From positions 135,213,636 to 135,277,635 of the forward strand of contig NC_134950.1 of the NCBI RefSeq assembly GCF_965638725.1: a stretch of DNA of 64,000 nt, read 5' to 3'. A program made the translations under genes and the position numbers. This document shows, one piece after another, positions 1 through 11,264 of the stretch; position 1 is the stretch's first letter; each line of letters starts with the position of its first letter. The notes under the pieces were generated by a model. That model had not been told where the DNA came from. It did not search any database and saw only the letters and a program-made list of their open reading frames with translations. Source of the stretch: Aptenodytes patagonicus. Its lineage: Eukaryota; Chordata; Aves; Sphenisciformes; Spheniscidae.

Positions 1-1219
1 AGCAAACGTACCAGTGAGACAAATGTACATTGCTCCCTTCTCCTTGAAACTCTTCTCAGACCCCTCTTGCCATTGTAAGATCCATATCCAAAAGCTAGCA
101 GACCATTAAGTGCAGAGCAATGCAGAAGTGGCTTTAAAGGTACAACTCAAAATGTAAGGAGGTAAAACAAAGGCCTCTCAGCCTTCTCCGTATGATGAGC
201 CATTCGTTTTTAGTCAAAAGGAGCCTTGTCACAGCTTGTGGAGAGCAGAGTGAATTCAGTGCTTCCCTTTGTACCTGTGAACTTGTACAAAACGTTATTA
301 ACATACCCCTACTGGGCTTGTCATAGAGCAAACAGGCTCCTGAGGGCTTCCTCAGGAAAACTGAGGATTCTCCCAGAAGAAGCAGGGCACAGATACAAGG
401 GAATGCTCTGCTGGCTCCTGGTGGAGGGGGAGGAAGCAGTAGTGCTTCTTCATATACTTCATCTAAGAAGTTGCTGGTGTTTTTTGAGAGAGGACTCTCA
501 ATGCTGTGAACCAGAGTTTCACCGGGTAGAAAGTACAAGTCCTGGTGCTTTTCTCTTACACAACAGAGCAGCTCAGAACAGAGGCAACTTGTTCAGATAT
601 AAATGCCTGCATGGCGTTCTAGAAAGCAGAAGGGTTTATACTGACCTAAGGTAGCACCTCTCCTCACAAAGAGCTAGTCAACCAGTGTTGAAATACAACT
701 TCACTCAAGTGAAAGGAGGACTAAAGCATTTCCCACAACTTCACTCAGGTGAAAGGAGGACTAAAGCATTTTCCCTTGGCACAGAGGTAGAAAGACAAAA
801 ATCATGGCAATTAAGGAAAAAATTATTTTCTATGAAAAGTATCGTGGGTTTAATATTATCCTTTTCAGAGTGGGACTGGAACTTTACAGTGAATCCAAAT
901 TCACCAAGTGAGACTTTCACAAGTAAGACTCTCCAAGTGCAAGTCCAAACTTTCTCCTCCCATTATTTGAAAGTTTATTTCCAGCTCCTCTTCATCAGTA
1001 ATACAAAACAACAGTATCACACCTGTTTAATCTGCCTCTTTTTTTTGTTTTATTTTTGTAACCTGGCACAAATAACCAGTAGCAGTAGTAAAAGCAACCA
1101 TTGTTTCCTGTTGACACTTGTCAGAATTAGGGAGAACTCATCTATGTTTCCTCTTTAGCATCCAGATGCACTAACAAAACCTTTGATATTTGGTATTTTA
1201 TCCCTGTATTTTCCCCTAG
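1..1219. other. Non-coding DNA upstream of first recognised exon
   Basis: No frame here has a recognisable protein family. The open frames on both strands have no domain-like composition and overlap one another. The only structure I see is the 40-bp tandem duplication listed separately. The 3' end is a pyrimidine-rich acceptor (ttcccctag) feeding the exon at 1220, so at least the end of this block is probably intron following an unseen 5' UTR exon. Confidence 0.6.
695..775. repeat. Two-copy 40-bp tandem duplication
   Basis: Unit 1 (695-734) and unit 2 (735-775) both run from ACAACTTCACTCA to CATTTCCC. They differ by one A/G change and one extra T in the second unit. Each unit holds a small dyad, TTCACT-CA-AGTGAA in the first and one base off in the second. 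The near identity points to a recent local duplication. No function is evident. Confidence 0.85.
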
Positions 1220-1370
1220 AAGCTCAAACACAAAACATGATGCTGCTGCATGACCTGCCCCACTACTATAGAGAAATTGAGGGAACCAAAATCCTATCAA
1301 GAGCCTTTGAGTCCAATGAGGTACTAACTCAGCTTCAAATTCCTTCTTGTCCAACTGTCTCACAAGACAG
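1220..1370 (+). CDS. SPMIP4: SPMIP4 (C7orf31)-like first coding exon
   Basis: The exon is bounded by a good acceptor (ttcccctag before 1220) and a strong donor (gacag then gtaagaac at 1371). The ATG at 1237 opens 44 codons plus 2 bases. From memory, human C7orf31 starts with a segment of the same length sharing H..P, RE.EG, ILS..F.SNE and a final S.DR; all of these are visible here. The family protein is a microtubule inner protein of sperm axonemes. ATG 1237 is followed directly by another ATG, so the exact start is ambiguous by one codon. The exon leaves a 2-base phase (AG). No downstream exon with matching phase was found near it, and the next recognised exon is 17.6 kb away. This exon alone shows no damage. 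The identity rests on recalled similarity, not an alignment. Confidence 0.72.
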
Positions 1371-4300
1371 GTAAGAACAGAACTCATAAAGGTAAATTAT
1401 TTCATTAAAAGTATTTGATATCCATTTGCTGTTACCAAAAGTATTTTCTAATGGTTACGTTTTTCTGGCAAGACACAATTTTTTCTTTTTGTTTTAATGA
1501 AACAAAACGTTTTCTACTTTGTGCAATAGTCTGTCAGTTCCCTGGGAAATATGTTGATTACACCTGAGAAGAGGAATGCTAAAATATGTTATACTGTGGC
1601 TTTAGGGCGCAAAATCTCCGGAATTAACTTTCATAAAACCAACCTGTATATTGTATTTCTAATTTGGAAAAAATGAGCATATTTCACAAACCAATCACCA
1701 ATATTTATCATATTATTCTTTGATCTACGCCTGTTCTGAACCTTTTTTTTTTTCTGGATTACAGGTTGACCTAGAATTACTGAGATAAACTTTAAAATTA
1801 AAATTTAAGATTACAGGAAGCCTGAATTTTGCTTTTGTAGTCATCAATGTGTAATCAGGAAGTTTCAGGAATCAATGCATTTTTACTCTATTGTACAGGC
1901 CCAATTATACTGTTAGCTAGGGGGCAAGATATGGCAGAATTCCTGCAGTTTTTAAGTTCTGGAAAGCTGAACCTCCATGCTGCTCAGTACTCATGACAAT
2001 TTTTTTTTTTAATCTGAATTTCTATTTTTTTACATACATAACAGATTCCAGAGTTAATCTCAAGTCCTCCAGTGTTCTTTCACGTGAGATTTTCTCTCTT
2101 TTGTTAGCAAAATCAATTCTTAGTTTCCATCTTATTGACAGCCTTCTGGTTTACTACTACTGCTAACTTCTTCCATTATTTGTAATGTCTCATATCCAAC
2201 ATCTGAATTCCAGTCAGAGTATTTTGATATTATTGGATTATCACACTTGTCAAACTGTGTCTTGATGCCTCCCACTTACATATTTTCCCTGAGGCAAGTT
2301 TTTGTTGTATTCCTTGCATTACAGGAATTTGGGTGAATTTCCATCTGAACTGTTTTAACTATTGACAGACTTGAAAGTTTACTGAATTATAGGCCTGATG
2401 TAAATTTTAGTGAATGTACAGGGAAGATTAATGTTGCCGACACAGGATACCCAGCAAAAGGAAAAATTAAGCTCAGAATAGGCTGTGATATCAGGATCTG
2501 AACGCACCAGCAAAGCATCTTTCAGATGACAACTATGTTAGACCCAACTCTGAAACACAAACAAGAAATAAGTACGGCCAGGTCATAACATTTCTCTTCT
2601 CTGTGAACAGGAAAATCTGTATTGTAATACAGGCAGCAAGCTACATTTTTCTGCTAATGTAAACACACACTCCCATGAACTCACCAATTTATACCTGAAA
2701 AGAGGGTGGCTGCGTGTTTTACAATATCATACATGTTTTTAAAATGGTGCATTTTTTTCTAGTCACATAATTACAAGTAAATAAATAAATAGAACACAGT
2801 TGTTCTCAGCTTTTAAAAATACTGCATCCATGAATTTTATTACATTATCATCTTGGACTAGAGTATTTGTTACCAATATTTGCATTGATAAACAGCGCCC
2901 GTGAATAACCAGAGGCACGTATGTGTATTTGTATAATGTTAGGTTACATATATACAAAGAAGGTACCCTAAGGATTTTACCCTATGATCAGGTAGTCAGA
3001 TTCAGCATTGATATACTAAGATGTATATAGTTATTTATATGTTTATTGGGGAAGAGTTAATTAAAAAAAAGTTCAGCCATTCCCACACCCCAAAAAATTC
3101 ACTGAATTCCAAATCAGTATGTTGCTCAGTGACTATGTCTATGTTGGCAAGTATTGTGGACTACAGGAGAAGACGAATAGAGTGAAACAGTTGGTGCTGA
3201 GGATCTGAGGTCCAGAAAAAATGCATTTCAGGTGCTCTTTACTTTGCATTACCTCTAGTGTGATTCCAGGGACTGAGGGTCCATTTGTGGCTGTGGTGCC
3301 CTCCTGGTGCATTCCTGGAACACATCTTCCAGTTAATTTCATCCAGAAGGAACCCAGTTCATGTACTCCAAGACCAAGGCACTGCAAAATAGAGATTCAT
3401 GCCAAAAGTGCACTCCTGATCCAAACTAAAATGGCAGTGTGAATGCACCCTGTGTGAACTCATACAAAGGCAGGTCTTAATCTTATCCCTCTAAGAACTC
3501 TCTTTCCACAGACCTTCTGCAAGCTGTTGGCAACACACCCCCTCAGATGTGTTGGCTTCATGCACTGATCATATCAGTCACTGGAGCCCTTCACAAGCTC
3601 ACAATCTAAGATGCTGTATTCATACACTCTGGTTTGAGCTCCCCACAACAAAACAAATTTGAAGGAAAAAATGTAACTTTTTAAAAATAAGGGAGGCACT
3701 AGCAAACTAATGTTCTGATCCCTGAACGTTAGCTTTTTTTTTTTTTTGTCAGAACAAAAAAGACAGAAAGCTGGAAGTTGGCTGTCAGAATTCAGAATAA
3801 ATCTACAGTTGTGGAAGCTAGAAATGGTAATAGTCTCTGTTAAATCATTGACTATATTGCTGAGACTCTTAAGGATTGTTCATGATACACTCTTTAAAAC
3901 TTTGTTCACCCTAGCCCTCATTTGATATTCTCTGAGCAGAGACATTTTTTTCTGTGTCCTTGAGATCTTCAATATCACTGGATCAATATCAGCTATAAAT
4001 GTTTCTTTGTGAGAAAGAGACTTGGAAACATTTTAAGCTTAACAAAGTCCTGTTTGGACTGAATGGATGATCAGACCTTTGTGTGCAATGCTTCTCTTTT
4101 CTGTCTAAGATAAAGTCGTTGTTCTGCAACTTAGTAACCTATAGATAGCAGTCAACAAGAATGATTTATTAATGTTTCCAATGAGAGTCAGTTTAATGAA
4201 TACAAACACCACAGCCATGCAGGTGACTTGGCATCTGCCTGACTACTTTCAGAAGGGGGAAAAGAGGCTTTAGACAGAACTTAAGAAATGGATGTTTGAG

Positions 4301-5515
4301 TTCCTTCAGAAACTTAAAAACAGAAAAGCTTTCTGATAATCTATGGCACATGAGATTCTTATTTTGGTTCATTGTACAATACAAACATATTGCCCTTTGC
4401 ACCCTGGCAAACTGGATAAAGGAACAGCATCAGGTAGCAGCAGAGTGGTGCTGAACCACATGGAAGGAACTATATGATAGGAGGGCGCTGTGCTGCCAAG
4501 AAACCAGACAGAACAAAATACAACACAGCAGCACTGTCTGTGTCTTGTAGATCACGATCTCTCCCATAGATTTCCCTAAGATCTGTTTAGATATCTAGGA
4601 CTCTACCACAGTTTGAGTCTCAATGTACTCTGACAAGAAGTTTTTGTAGCCATTGTTTTTTCTTCCTTAAAAGCCCATACTCATAACGAAGGTCAGGATT
4701 GTAATGTTCATGGAAATGCTCATAGCCACATAATAAGAAGCCTATTTCTCCTCACATTTTAGGAGATGTGGGCTCAGGGATGTTATTCTACCTTTGAATC
4801 AATGTAAGACGAAGTCAGAATTAGGGGAACCTTACACCTGAAAAACACCATAAGCCTGACTCTAGCTAGTACCTTCAGAGTGGCACTTTTTCCCAGTATA
4901 GCTTAATAAAAAACACCCTCTCCCTCCATCTCCAAAGTAATGATCAACACTAGCAAAGATTAATAACAACTCTGTTTAAACAAGGATTTCTTTAGCTGAT
5001 ACACCTCACTCCATCAGGAATCACACATCCAGAAACCTAGAGCAACACCATACTTTGGAGCTCAGGGCAGAGAAACCCAAGGTAATTGGGAGCGAGTTGG
5101 AATATCTGCATGATTCACCACAGCCTGTGCTTTGATAGCAGTGCAGTGGCTGTACCACAGTCAACAAAGGCACTCCTACTGGTCTGCAGCCATGTCCAGC
5201 TGCTTCACTCATCAGTAAAGAAACACACAATATCAGAAAAAGATGGTAGAACAGATGAGGTCTAGCTAAAGCAAGAATCGGGGCCACTCAGTGATGGAGG
5301 GGCTGACAACAAACGTAGACATGGCTGCTGGCTCCCAGCTCATTCACCTAAACATCACTCTTTGGTTTCATACGAATGAAGACAGCACACCAGTAAAATA
5401 TCCCGAGGGTGACCATCCCCATCACATACAACAACGGTTCATTACTTCCTTGATAAGGTTTTCAGAAAATCCTGGACAACTAAGTCAAATTTAAATCACT
5501 CAATTTGGTTCTTAC
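1371..5515. other. Intronic DNA, no recognised element
   Basis: AT-rich, stop-rich sequence with short T and A tracts. I see no exon, RNA gene or familiar transposon. A stretch near 1910-2000 faintly recalls part of the missing central SPMIP4 exon but contains a stop and no splice sites, so it is not called. Confidence 0.6.
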
Positions 5516-6290
5516 AGAATCATAGAATCATAGAATATCTCAAGTTGGAAGGGACCCATAAGGATCATCAAGTCCAACTCCCTGCTCCTCACAGGACTAC
5601 CTAAAACTAAACAATATGACTAAGAGCATCATCCAGATGCTCCTTGAACTCTGACAGGGTTGGTGCCATGACCACTTCCCTAGGGAGCCTGTTCCAGTGA
5701 CCAACCACCCCCTCAGTGAAGAACATTTTCTTAACGTCCAACCTGAACTTCCCCTGATGCAGCTTCACTCCATTTCCTATGGCTGGTCACCAGAGACAGG
5801 AGATCAGCACCTCCCCCTCCGCTGCTCCTCTTGAGGAAGTTGTAGACTGCGATGTCGTCACCCCTCAGCCTTCTCTTCTTCAAGCTGAACAAACCAAGTG
5901 ACCTCAGCTGCTCCCCATAAGTCTTGCCCTTGAGACCTTTCATCATCTTGGTTGCCCTCCTCTGGACACATTATAATAGTTTGATGTCCTTCTTATATTG
6001 AGGCTCCCAAAACTGTACACAGTACTCGAGGTGAGGCCACACCAGTGCAGTATAGAGTGGGACAATCACCTCCCTCGACCGGCTAGCTATGCTGTGCTTG
6101 ATGTACCCCAAGACACAATTGGCCCTTTTGGCTGCCAGGGCACACTGTTGACTCATATTCAACTTGCCATCAACTCAAACCCCCAGATCTCTTTCTGCGG
6201 GGCTGCTCTCCAGCCTCTCATCCCCCGATTTGTACATATAACCAGGATTACCCCATTCCAAGTGGAGAATCCAGCACTTGCTCTTCTTAA
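5516..6290 (-). mobile_element. CR1 LINE fragment, 3' end, old
   Basis: The + strand begins with AGAATCATAGAATCATAGAAT, the reverse complement of the CR1 3' terminal repeat, so the element runs leftwards. Minus-strand frames at 5971-6162 and 5731-5946 encode the C-terminal CR1 ORF2 tail, including [12 protein letters not shown] and LFSLKKRRLRGD. Frame breaks and many differences from the young copies in this window show an old, 5'-truncated remnant. The 5' boundary near 6290 is approximate, judged from where CR1-like coding similarity fades. Confidence 0.9.
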
Positions 6291-8045
6291 ATGATGCTGA
6301 TGGGACTTCCATCCCAGGAGCATGACAAGGTGCTGTGATCCCACAGTGATAGGATCAGTGCAAGAATGTATAATGAGCTTGAAACAAGAATTTTCATTGC
6401 TCGTGTTTTTCTTTTCTGAATATGCAATCCCTTGGATTATTTGGTGTCCAGGCAAGTGAATTCCACTCTGAAGAGAAAAAGAGGTCCAGAAACAAGCCTT
6501 CCCTTTTCCACAAGGTGGAAAATGCCTAGGTGGCATATAGTCTGTATACCTGTCTTCACATTCCTACCCTCACATTGCAAGCAAGCAAAGGTTTAGGCCA
6601 ACTCAGTCATAGTACAAAGGTAGGAGTCACAAGGTGACTCCTCATGAGAAAGTAGATGAGTCACAGTGACTACATGTCCCATCTCAGAAAACCAACTTAG
6701 CAGTCAGAAAGAGAGAAGAGGTTTGCAAGCTACTTTATAAACCCATGTTCATGACATCCATTTGTTGTTTGTCTTGGGCAACTCTCACAGTAAAGCGATA
6801 CTGCAGAAGAGTTGTTCAGAGCATAGCCAGACGTCACAATCCTGATAGTGCTATTGTAGGGGCAAAATAGAGTAGCTTTTCCTCCACACTAAGTTTCTGT
6901 ATTACACAGATTAGCTTCCAGGTAAGTAGCAGAGCTACAGTATCCCCAACGGCACCACCTTTGCTGATCTCAGTGAAACCTACCAGAGATGCAGGCTAGA
7001 AATTAATTAGGAATTTACTCTAGTGCAAACAATTATAGAGGAGAAAGCTGAAGTGGGCAAGATGCAAATGAAGTCTTTTCGTGGCTGTGCCTCTGATAGC
7101 ACTGGCACAAATTTCAGCGGGGGAAGTATGAGAAGCCTATATAAATATGTTTACAATAAAGCCTTGCACGAGAGCTGGAAGGCTGTCTGACCATAGGTGC
7201 TTGCGTTGCTCAACTGACAGCACCCGTGGCACAGAAGCACACATTACAGTGGACAGTGCTATTGTGGGAAACTGCTTAAAGAAGAAAGGGAAGACAATTC
7301 TGAACTTGTGGTTAAACCCAGAGTATTATGAGCATATTCCCGTTGGACTGTGCTATAACCCGCAAGCCTTGGGAGCCCATTGAGCCAGCCATAAAAGTCA
7401 AACAAATCCCTTCTGATTCAGCATAATTTCTCTCCCTTTCTTGCAACCAACATCTCTTCTTCAGCCATACAATTAAGGCCACCCATTCCTTTTAACAACA
7501 GACACTTGATTAGACGCCTTGGATCAAGCTCAGCTTTAGCAAGGCCAGGTCAGAACTATAAGGCTATTTCTAATACCAGGAAAATCTTACTGGTTATGGC
7601 TGATTTTTCCAAATGCATTTCCTTCATTTTGGCACTCCTGTTTGCTCTCTCTTCTGTTGTGGTTTGGTTTTTTTTTTTACCTGATGTCCTGTACTAACAA
7701 CTGATTTGTTTTCCATTCTTTAAACTCAAAGACAGGTACGGTGGTGTCTTCTCATCAGATTCTTTTCAGTGAAAAGGACCATGCAGTTTGGCTGGATTCT
7801 GGGAGCCCTTTGGCTGAAAGTGATCCCCATAACATAGGAATAACTTAACTCCTTATAGGATCAAAAGATGGAACCTGCACCCATTCAAGGCATTCTCACA
7901 GCTCCTACTGAGTGTTAGGGGTGCATGGTGAGGGGCTGTAAGGGCCAGGCCTTCAGAGAGGGAATTGCTCAGTGTTCTCAGGAACTTTGGATTCAGGCAT
8001 GGGTGCTCAGCACCTCTCAAAATCCAGCCCTGCAGGACTTAGATT
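6291..8045. other. Intronic or intergenic DNA, nothing recognised
   Basis: No coding or repeat similarity that I can name. There is a short T tract near 7670. The 5' edge of the following CR1 copy could extend a little into this block. Confidence 0.55.
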
Positions 8046-8231
8046 TTGAAACTGAGGATATATAAGTGGTTACGGGACTGGTGCCACAGCCAGGGATTCA
8101 GCTACTTAGACCATGGGACTCACTTTGAGAAACCTGGTCTACTGGGGGCTGACGGGGTCCATCTGTCAGAGGAGGGGAAGAGCATCTTCGGTCATAGGCT
8201 TACCAAGCTGGTGAAGAGGGCTTTAAACTAG
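8046..8231 (+). pseudogene. CR1 ORF1 C-terminal remnant (esterase-like)
   Basis: A 61-codon frame ends with a stop at 8231. It contains DHGTHFEKPGLLGADGVHLS and a basic tail, KLVKRALN. That layout, with a conserved D..H/GVHLS block near the end, resembles the SGNH-hydrolase or esterase-like domain of CR1 ORF1. Most of ORF1 is missing because the element is 5' truncated. The assignment is by family resemblance from memory. Confidence 0.7.
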
Positions 8232-8389
8232 AGATGCCGGGGGAGGGGAACCTCAATCCATCCCACTCCTACCAGTTTGACGCCAGGGCCAGCAATAGAT
8301 GCCCAGAGCCTGGAGAAGGAACACAGGGCAGCAGGAGAGTGCCTGAAGAGCAGCACAAAGGAACTCCAGCCAGTAAGACAGCTTCATCG

Positions 8390-9393
8390 GGGGCCCAACT
8401 TAAATGCCTCTATGCAAATGCACGTAGCATGGGGAACCAACAAGAGGAGTTAGAGACATGCGCACGCCTGCAGGGCTACGACCTTACTGGCATCACACAG
8501 ACGTGGTGGGATGGCTCCTATGATTGGAGTGTTGGGATGGAGGGATACAGGCTCTTTAGGAAGGACAGGCAGGGGAGATGAGGAGGGGGTGTCGCCCTCT
8601 ATGTCAATGACCAGCTGGAGTGCATGGAGCTCTGCCTGGGGATGGATGAGGAGCCGACCGAGAGCTTGTCAGCATTAAAGGGAAGGCAGGGACAGGTGAC
8701 ATTACGGTGGGGGTCTGCTACAGGCCACCTGACCAGGAAGACCGAGCGGATGAGGCCCTCTATAGACAGATAGGAGCAGCCTCACGCTCACAAGCCCTGG
8801 TCCTCATGGGGGACTTCAACCACCCCGACATCTGTTGGAGGGACAACACGGCAGGGCATAAGCAATCGGGGAGGTTCCTGGAATGCGTCGATGATAACGT
8901 CCTTCTCCAGGTGGTAGAGGAGCCAATGAGGAGAGGTGCTATGCTGGACCTTGTTCTCACCAACAAGGAGGGGCTGGTGAGGAATGTGAAGCTCAAGGGC
9001 AGCCTGGGCTGCAGTGACGACGAAATGGTGGAGTTCCAGATCCTTAGGGCACTGAGGAGGGCGCACAGCAAGCTCACTACCCTGGACTTCAGGACAGCAG
9101 ACTTTGGCCTCTTCAGGGATCTGCTTGGTAGCGTGCCATGGGACAAAGCCCTGGAGGGAAGAGGGGCCCAGGAAAGCTGGGTAATATTCAGGGATCACCT
9201 CCTTCAAGCTCAGGAGCGATGCATCCCAACAAAGAGGAAGTCAGGCAAAAATGCCAGGAGGCCTGCATGGATGAACAAGGCCTTGTTCTCAAACACAAAC
9301 TCAAACACAAAAAGGAAGCCTACAGAGGGTGGAAGGACAGGTAGCCTGGGAGGAATACAGAGAAATTGTCCGAGCAGCCAGGGATCAGGTTAG
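8390..9393 (+). pseudogene. CR1 ORF2 endonuclease domain, broken
   Basis: Two frames share the domain. The frame ending at 8581 carries the N-terminal block (YANARSM, then LTGITQTWWD); after a stop and shift, the frame from 8707 carries YRPPDQ, the GDFNHPDI metal and phosphate-binding block, and LDLVLTN. These are hallmarks of the apurinic endonuclease-like nicking enzyme of CR1 and L1-type LINEs. The last part (FGLFRDLL through [11 protein letters not shown]) is the linker to the reverse transcriptase. The stop and frameshift near 8580-8700 destroy activity. Confidence 0.85.
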
Positions 9394-11170
9394 GAAAGCT
9401 AAAGCCCTGATAGAATTAAATCCGGCCAGGGACATCAAGGGCAACAAGAAAAGACTCTATAGGTACATCAGGGATAAAAGGAAGACAAGGGAAAATGTGG
9501 GCCCTCTCCGGAACGAAACGGGAGACCTGGTTACCTGGGACATGGAGAAGGCGGAGGTACTCAATGACTTTTTTGCATCGGTCTTCACCAGCAAGTGCTC
9601 GAGCCTCACCGCCCAAGCCACAGAAGGCAAAGGCGGGGACTGGGAGAATGAAGAACCGCCCACTGTGGGAGAACATCAGGTTCGAGACCATCTAAGGCAC
9701 CTGAAGGTGCACAAGTCCATGGGACCCAATGAGATCCATCCGCGGGTCCTGAAGGAACTGGCGGATGAAGTTGCTAAGCCACTATCCATCGTATTTGAGA
9801 AGTCATGACAGTCCAGAGAAGTTCCCACTGACTGGAAAAGGGGAAACATAACCCCCATTTTCAAAAAGGGAAAAAAGGAAGTCCCGGGGAACTACAGGCC
9901 AGTCAGTCTCACCTCTGTGCCTGGGAAGATCATGGAACAGATCCTCCTGGAAGCTCTGCAAGGGCACATGGAGGACAGGGAGGTGATTCGAGACAGCCAG
10001 CATGGCTTCATCAAGGGCAAGTCCTGTGTGACTAACCTAGTGGCCTTCTATGATGGAGTGACGACATTGGTGGACATGGGAAGGGCTACAGATGTCATCT
10101 ATCTGGACCTCTGTAAGACCTTTGACACGGTCCCCCACAACATCCTTCTCTCTAAACTGGAGAGGTAGGGATTTGATGGGTGGACTGTCCGGTGGGTGAG
10201 GAATTGGTTAGATGGTCGCATCCAGAGGGTAGTGGTCAACAGCTCAATGTCCAGATGGAGTTTGGTGATGAGTGGCATCCCGCAGGGGTCTGTATTGGGA
10301 CTGGTACTGTTTAATATCTTCATCAATGACATCATAGACAGTGGGATCGAGTGCACCCTCAGCAAGTTTGCAGATGACACCAAGCTGAGTGGTGTGGTTG
10401 ACACACCAGAGGGACGGGATGCCATCCAGAGGGACCTGGACAAGCTCGAGAAGTGGGCTCGTGTGAACCTCATGAGGTTTAACAAGGCCAAGGGCAAGGT
10501 CCTGCACCTGGGTCAGGGCAACCCCTGGTATCAATACAGGCTGGGGGACAAAGGGATTGAGAGCAGCCCTGCCAAGAAGGACTTGGGGGTACTGGTGGGT
10601 GAAAAGCTGGACATGAGGCAGCAATGTGTGTTTGCAGCCCAGAAGGCCAGTCGTATCCTGGGCTGCATCCAAAGAAGCGTGGCCAGCAGGTCGAGGGAGG
10701 TGATTCTGCCCCTCTACTCTGCTCTGCTGAGACCCCACCTGGAGTACTGCATCCAGCTCTGGAGCCCTCAGCATAAGAAAGACATGGACCTGTTGGAGCA
10801 GGTCCAGAAGAGGGCCACGAAAATGATCAGGGGGATGGAACACCTCTCCTGTGAAGAAAGGCTGAGAGAGTTGGGGTTGTTCAGCCTAGAGAAGAGAAGG
10901 CTTCAGGGAGACCTTATTGCAGCCTATCAGTACTTAAAGGGGGCTTATAAAAAAGATGGCGGCAAACTTTTTAGCAGGGCCTGTTGCGACAGGACAAGGG
11001 GGGATGGCTTTAAACTAAAGGGGGGTAGATTGAGACTAGATCTAAGGAAGAAATTTTTTATGCTGAGGGTGGTGAAGCATGGGAACAGGTTGCCCAGAGA
11101 GGTGGTGGATGCCCCATCCCTGGAAACATTCCAGGTCAGGTTGGACGGGGCTCTGAGCAACCTGATCTAG
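9329..11170 (+). pseudogene. CR1 ORF2 reverse transcriptase, broken
   Basis: Three successive frames (9329-9808, 9917-10168, 10196-11170) cover the reverse transcriptase and the C-terminal tail. Visible motifs are [16 protein letters not shown], the palm motif A region ([13 protein letters not shown]), the GIPQGSVLG loop, and the catalytic FADD at 10367-10378. The last frame ends with the [12 protein letters not shown] block and stops at 11170, followed by the CR1 3' UTR. In-frame stops near 9808 and 10168 inactivate it. Confidence 0.88.
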
Positions 11171-11264
11171 TTGAAGATGTCCCTGTCCACGGCAGGGGGG
11201 TTGGACTAGATGACCTTTAGAGGTCCCTTCCAACCCAAACTATTCTATGATTCTATGATTCTAT

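Larger units (their letters stand above)
8046..11264 (+). mobile_element. CR1 LINE, long but inactive copy
   Basis: This is the longest CR1 in the window. It contains, in order, the tail of ORF1, an apurinic-type endonuclease, the reverse transcriptase and the 3' end with three ATTCTATG-like units at 11241-11264. CR1 moves by target-primed reverse transcription, and copies are normally 5' truncated, as here. The ORF2 reading frame is broken at several points (stop after the reading at 8581, a shift near 8700, stops near 9808 and 10168), so the copy is dead. Its sequence is clearly different from the three young copies at 20.0, 51.2 and 56.7 kb. The 5' boundary is set by the first recognisable ORF1 codons and may be off by tens of bases. 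Confidence 0.93.

Noticed and set aside
226..1158. Open frames of 142 and 157 codons before the first exon
   Set aside because: No family likeness, overlapping antisense frames and low-complexity text; no splice or start context.
1..1219. Possible NPVF gene expected upstream of SPMIP4 by synteny
   Set aside because: No LPxRFG-type peptide or prepropeptide frame is visible.
1905..1990. Weak likeness to the missing SPMIP4 exon (ARYGRIP ... KAEPP)
   Set aside because: Stop just upstream, no splice sites and only scattered matches; likely chance.
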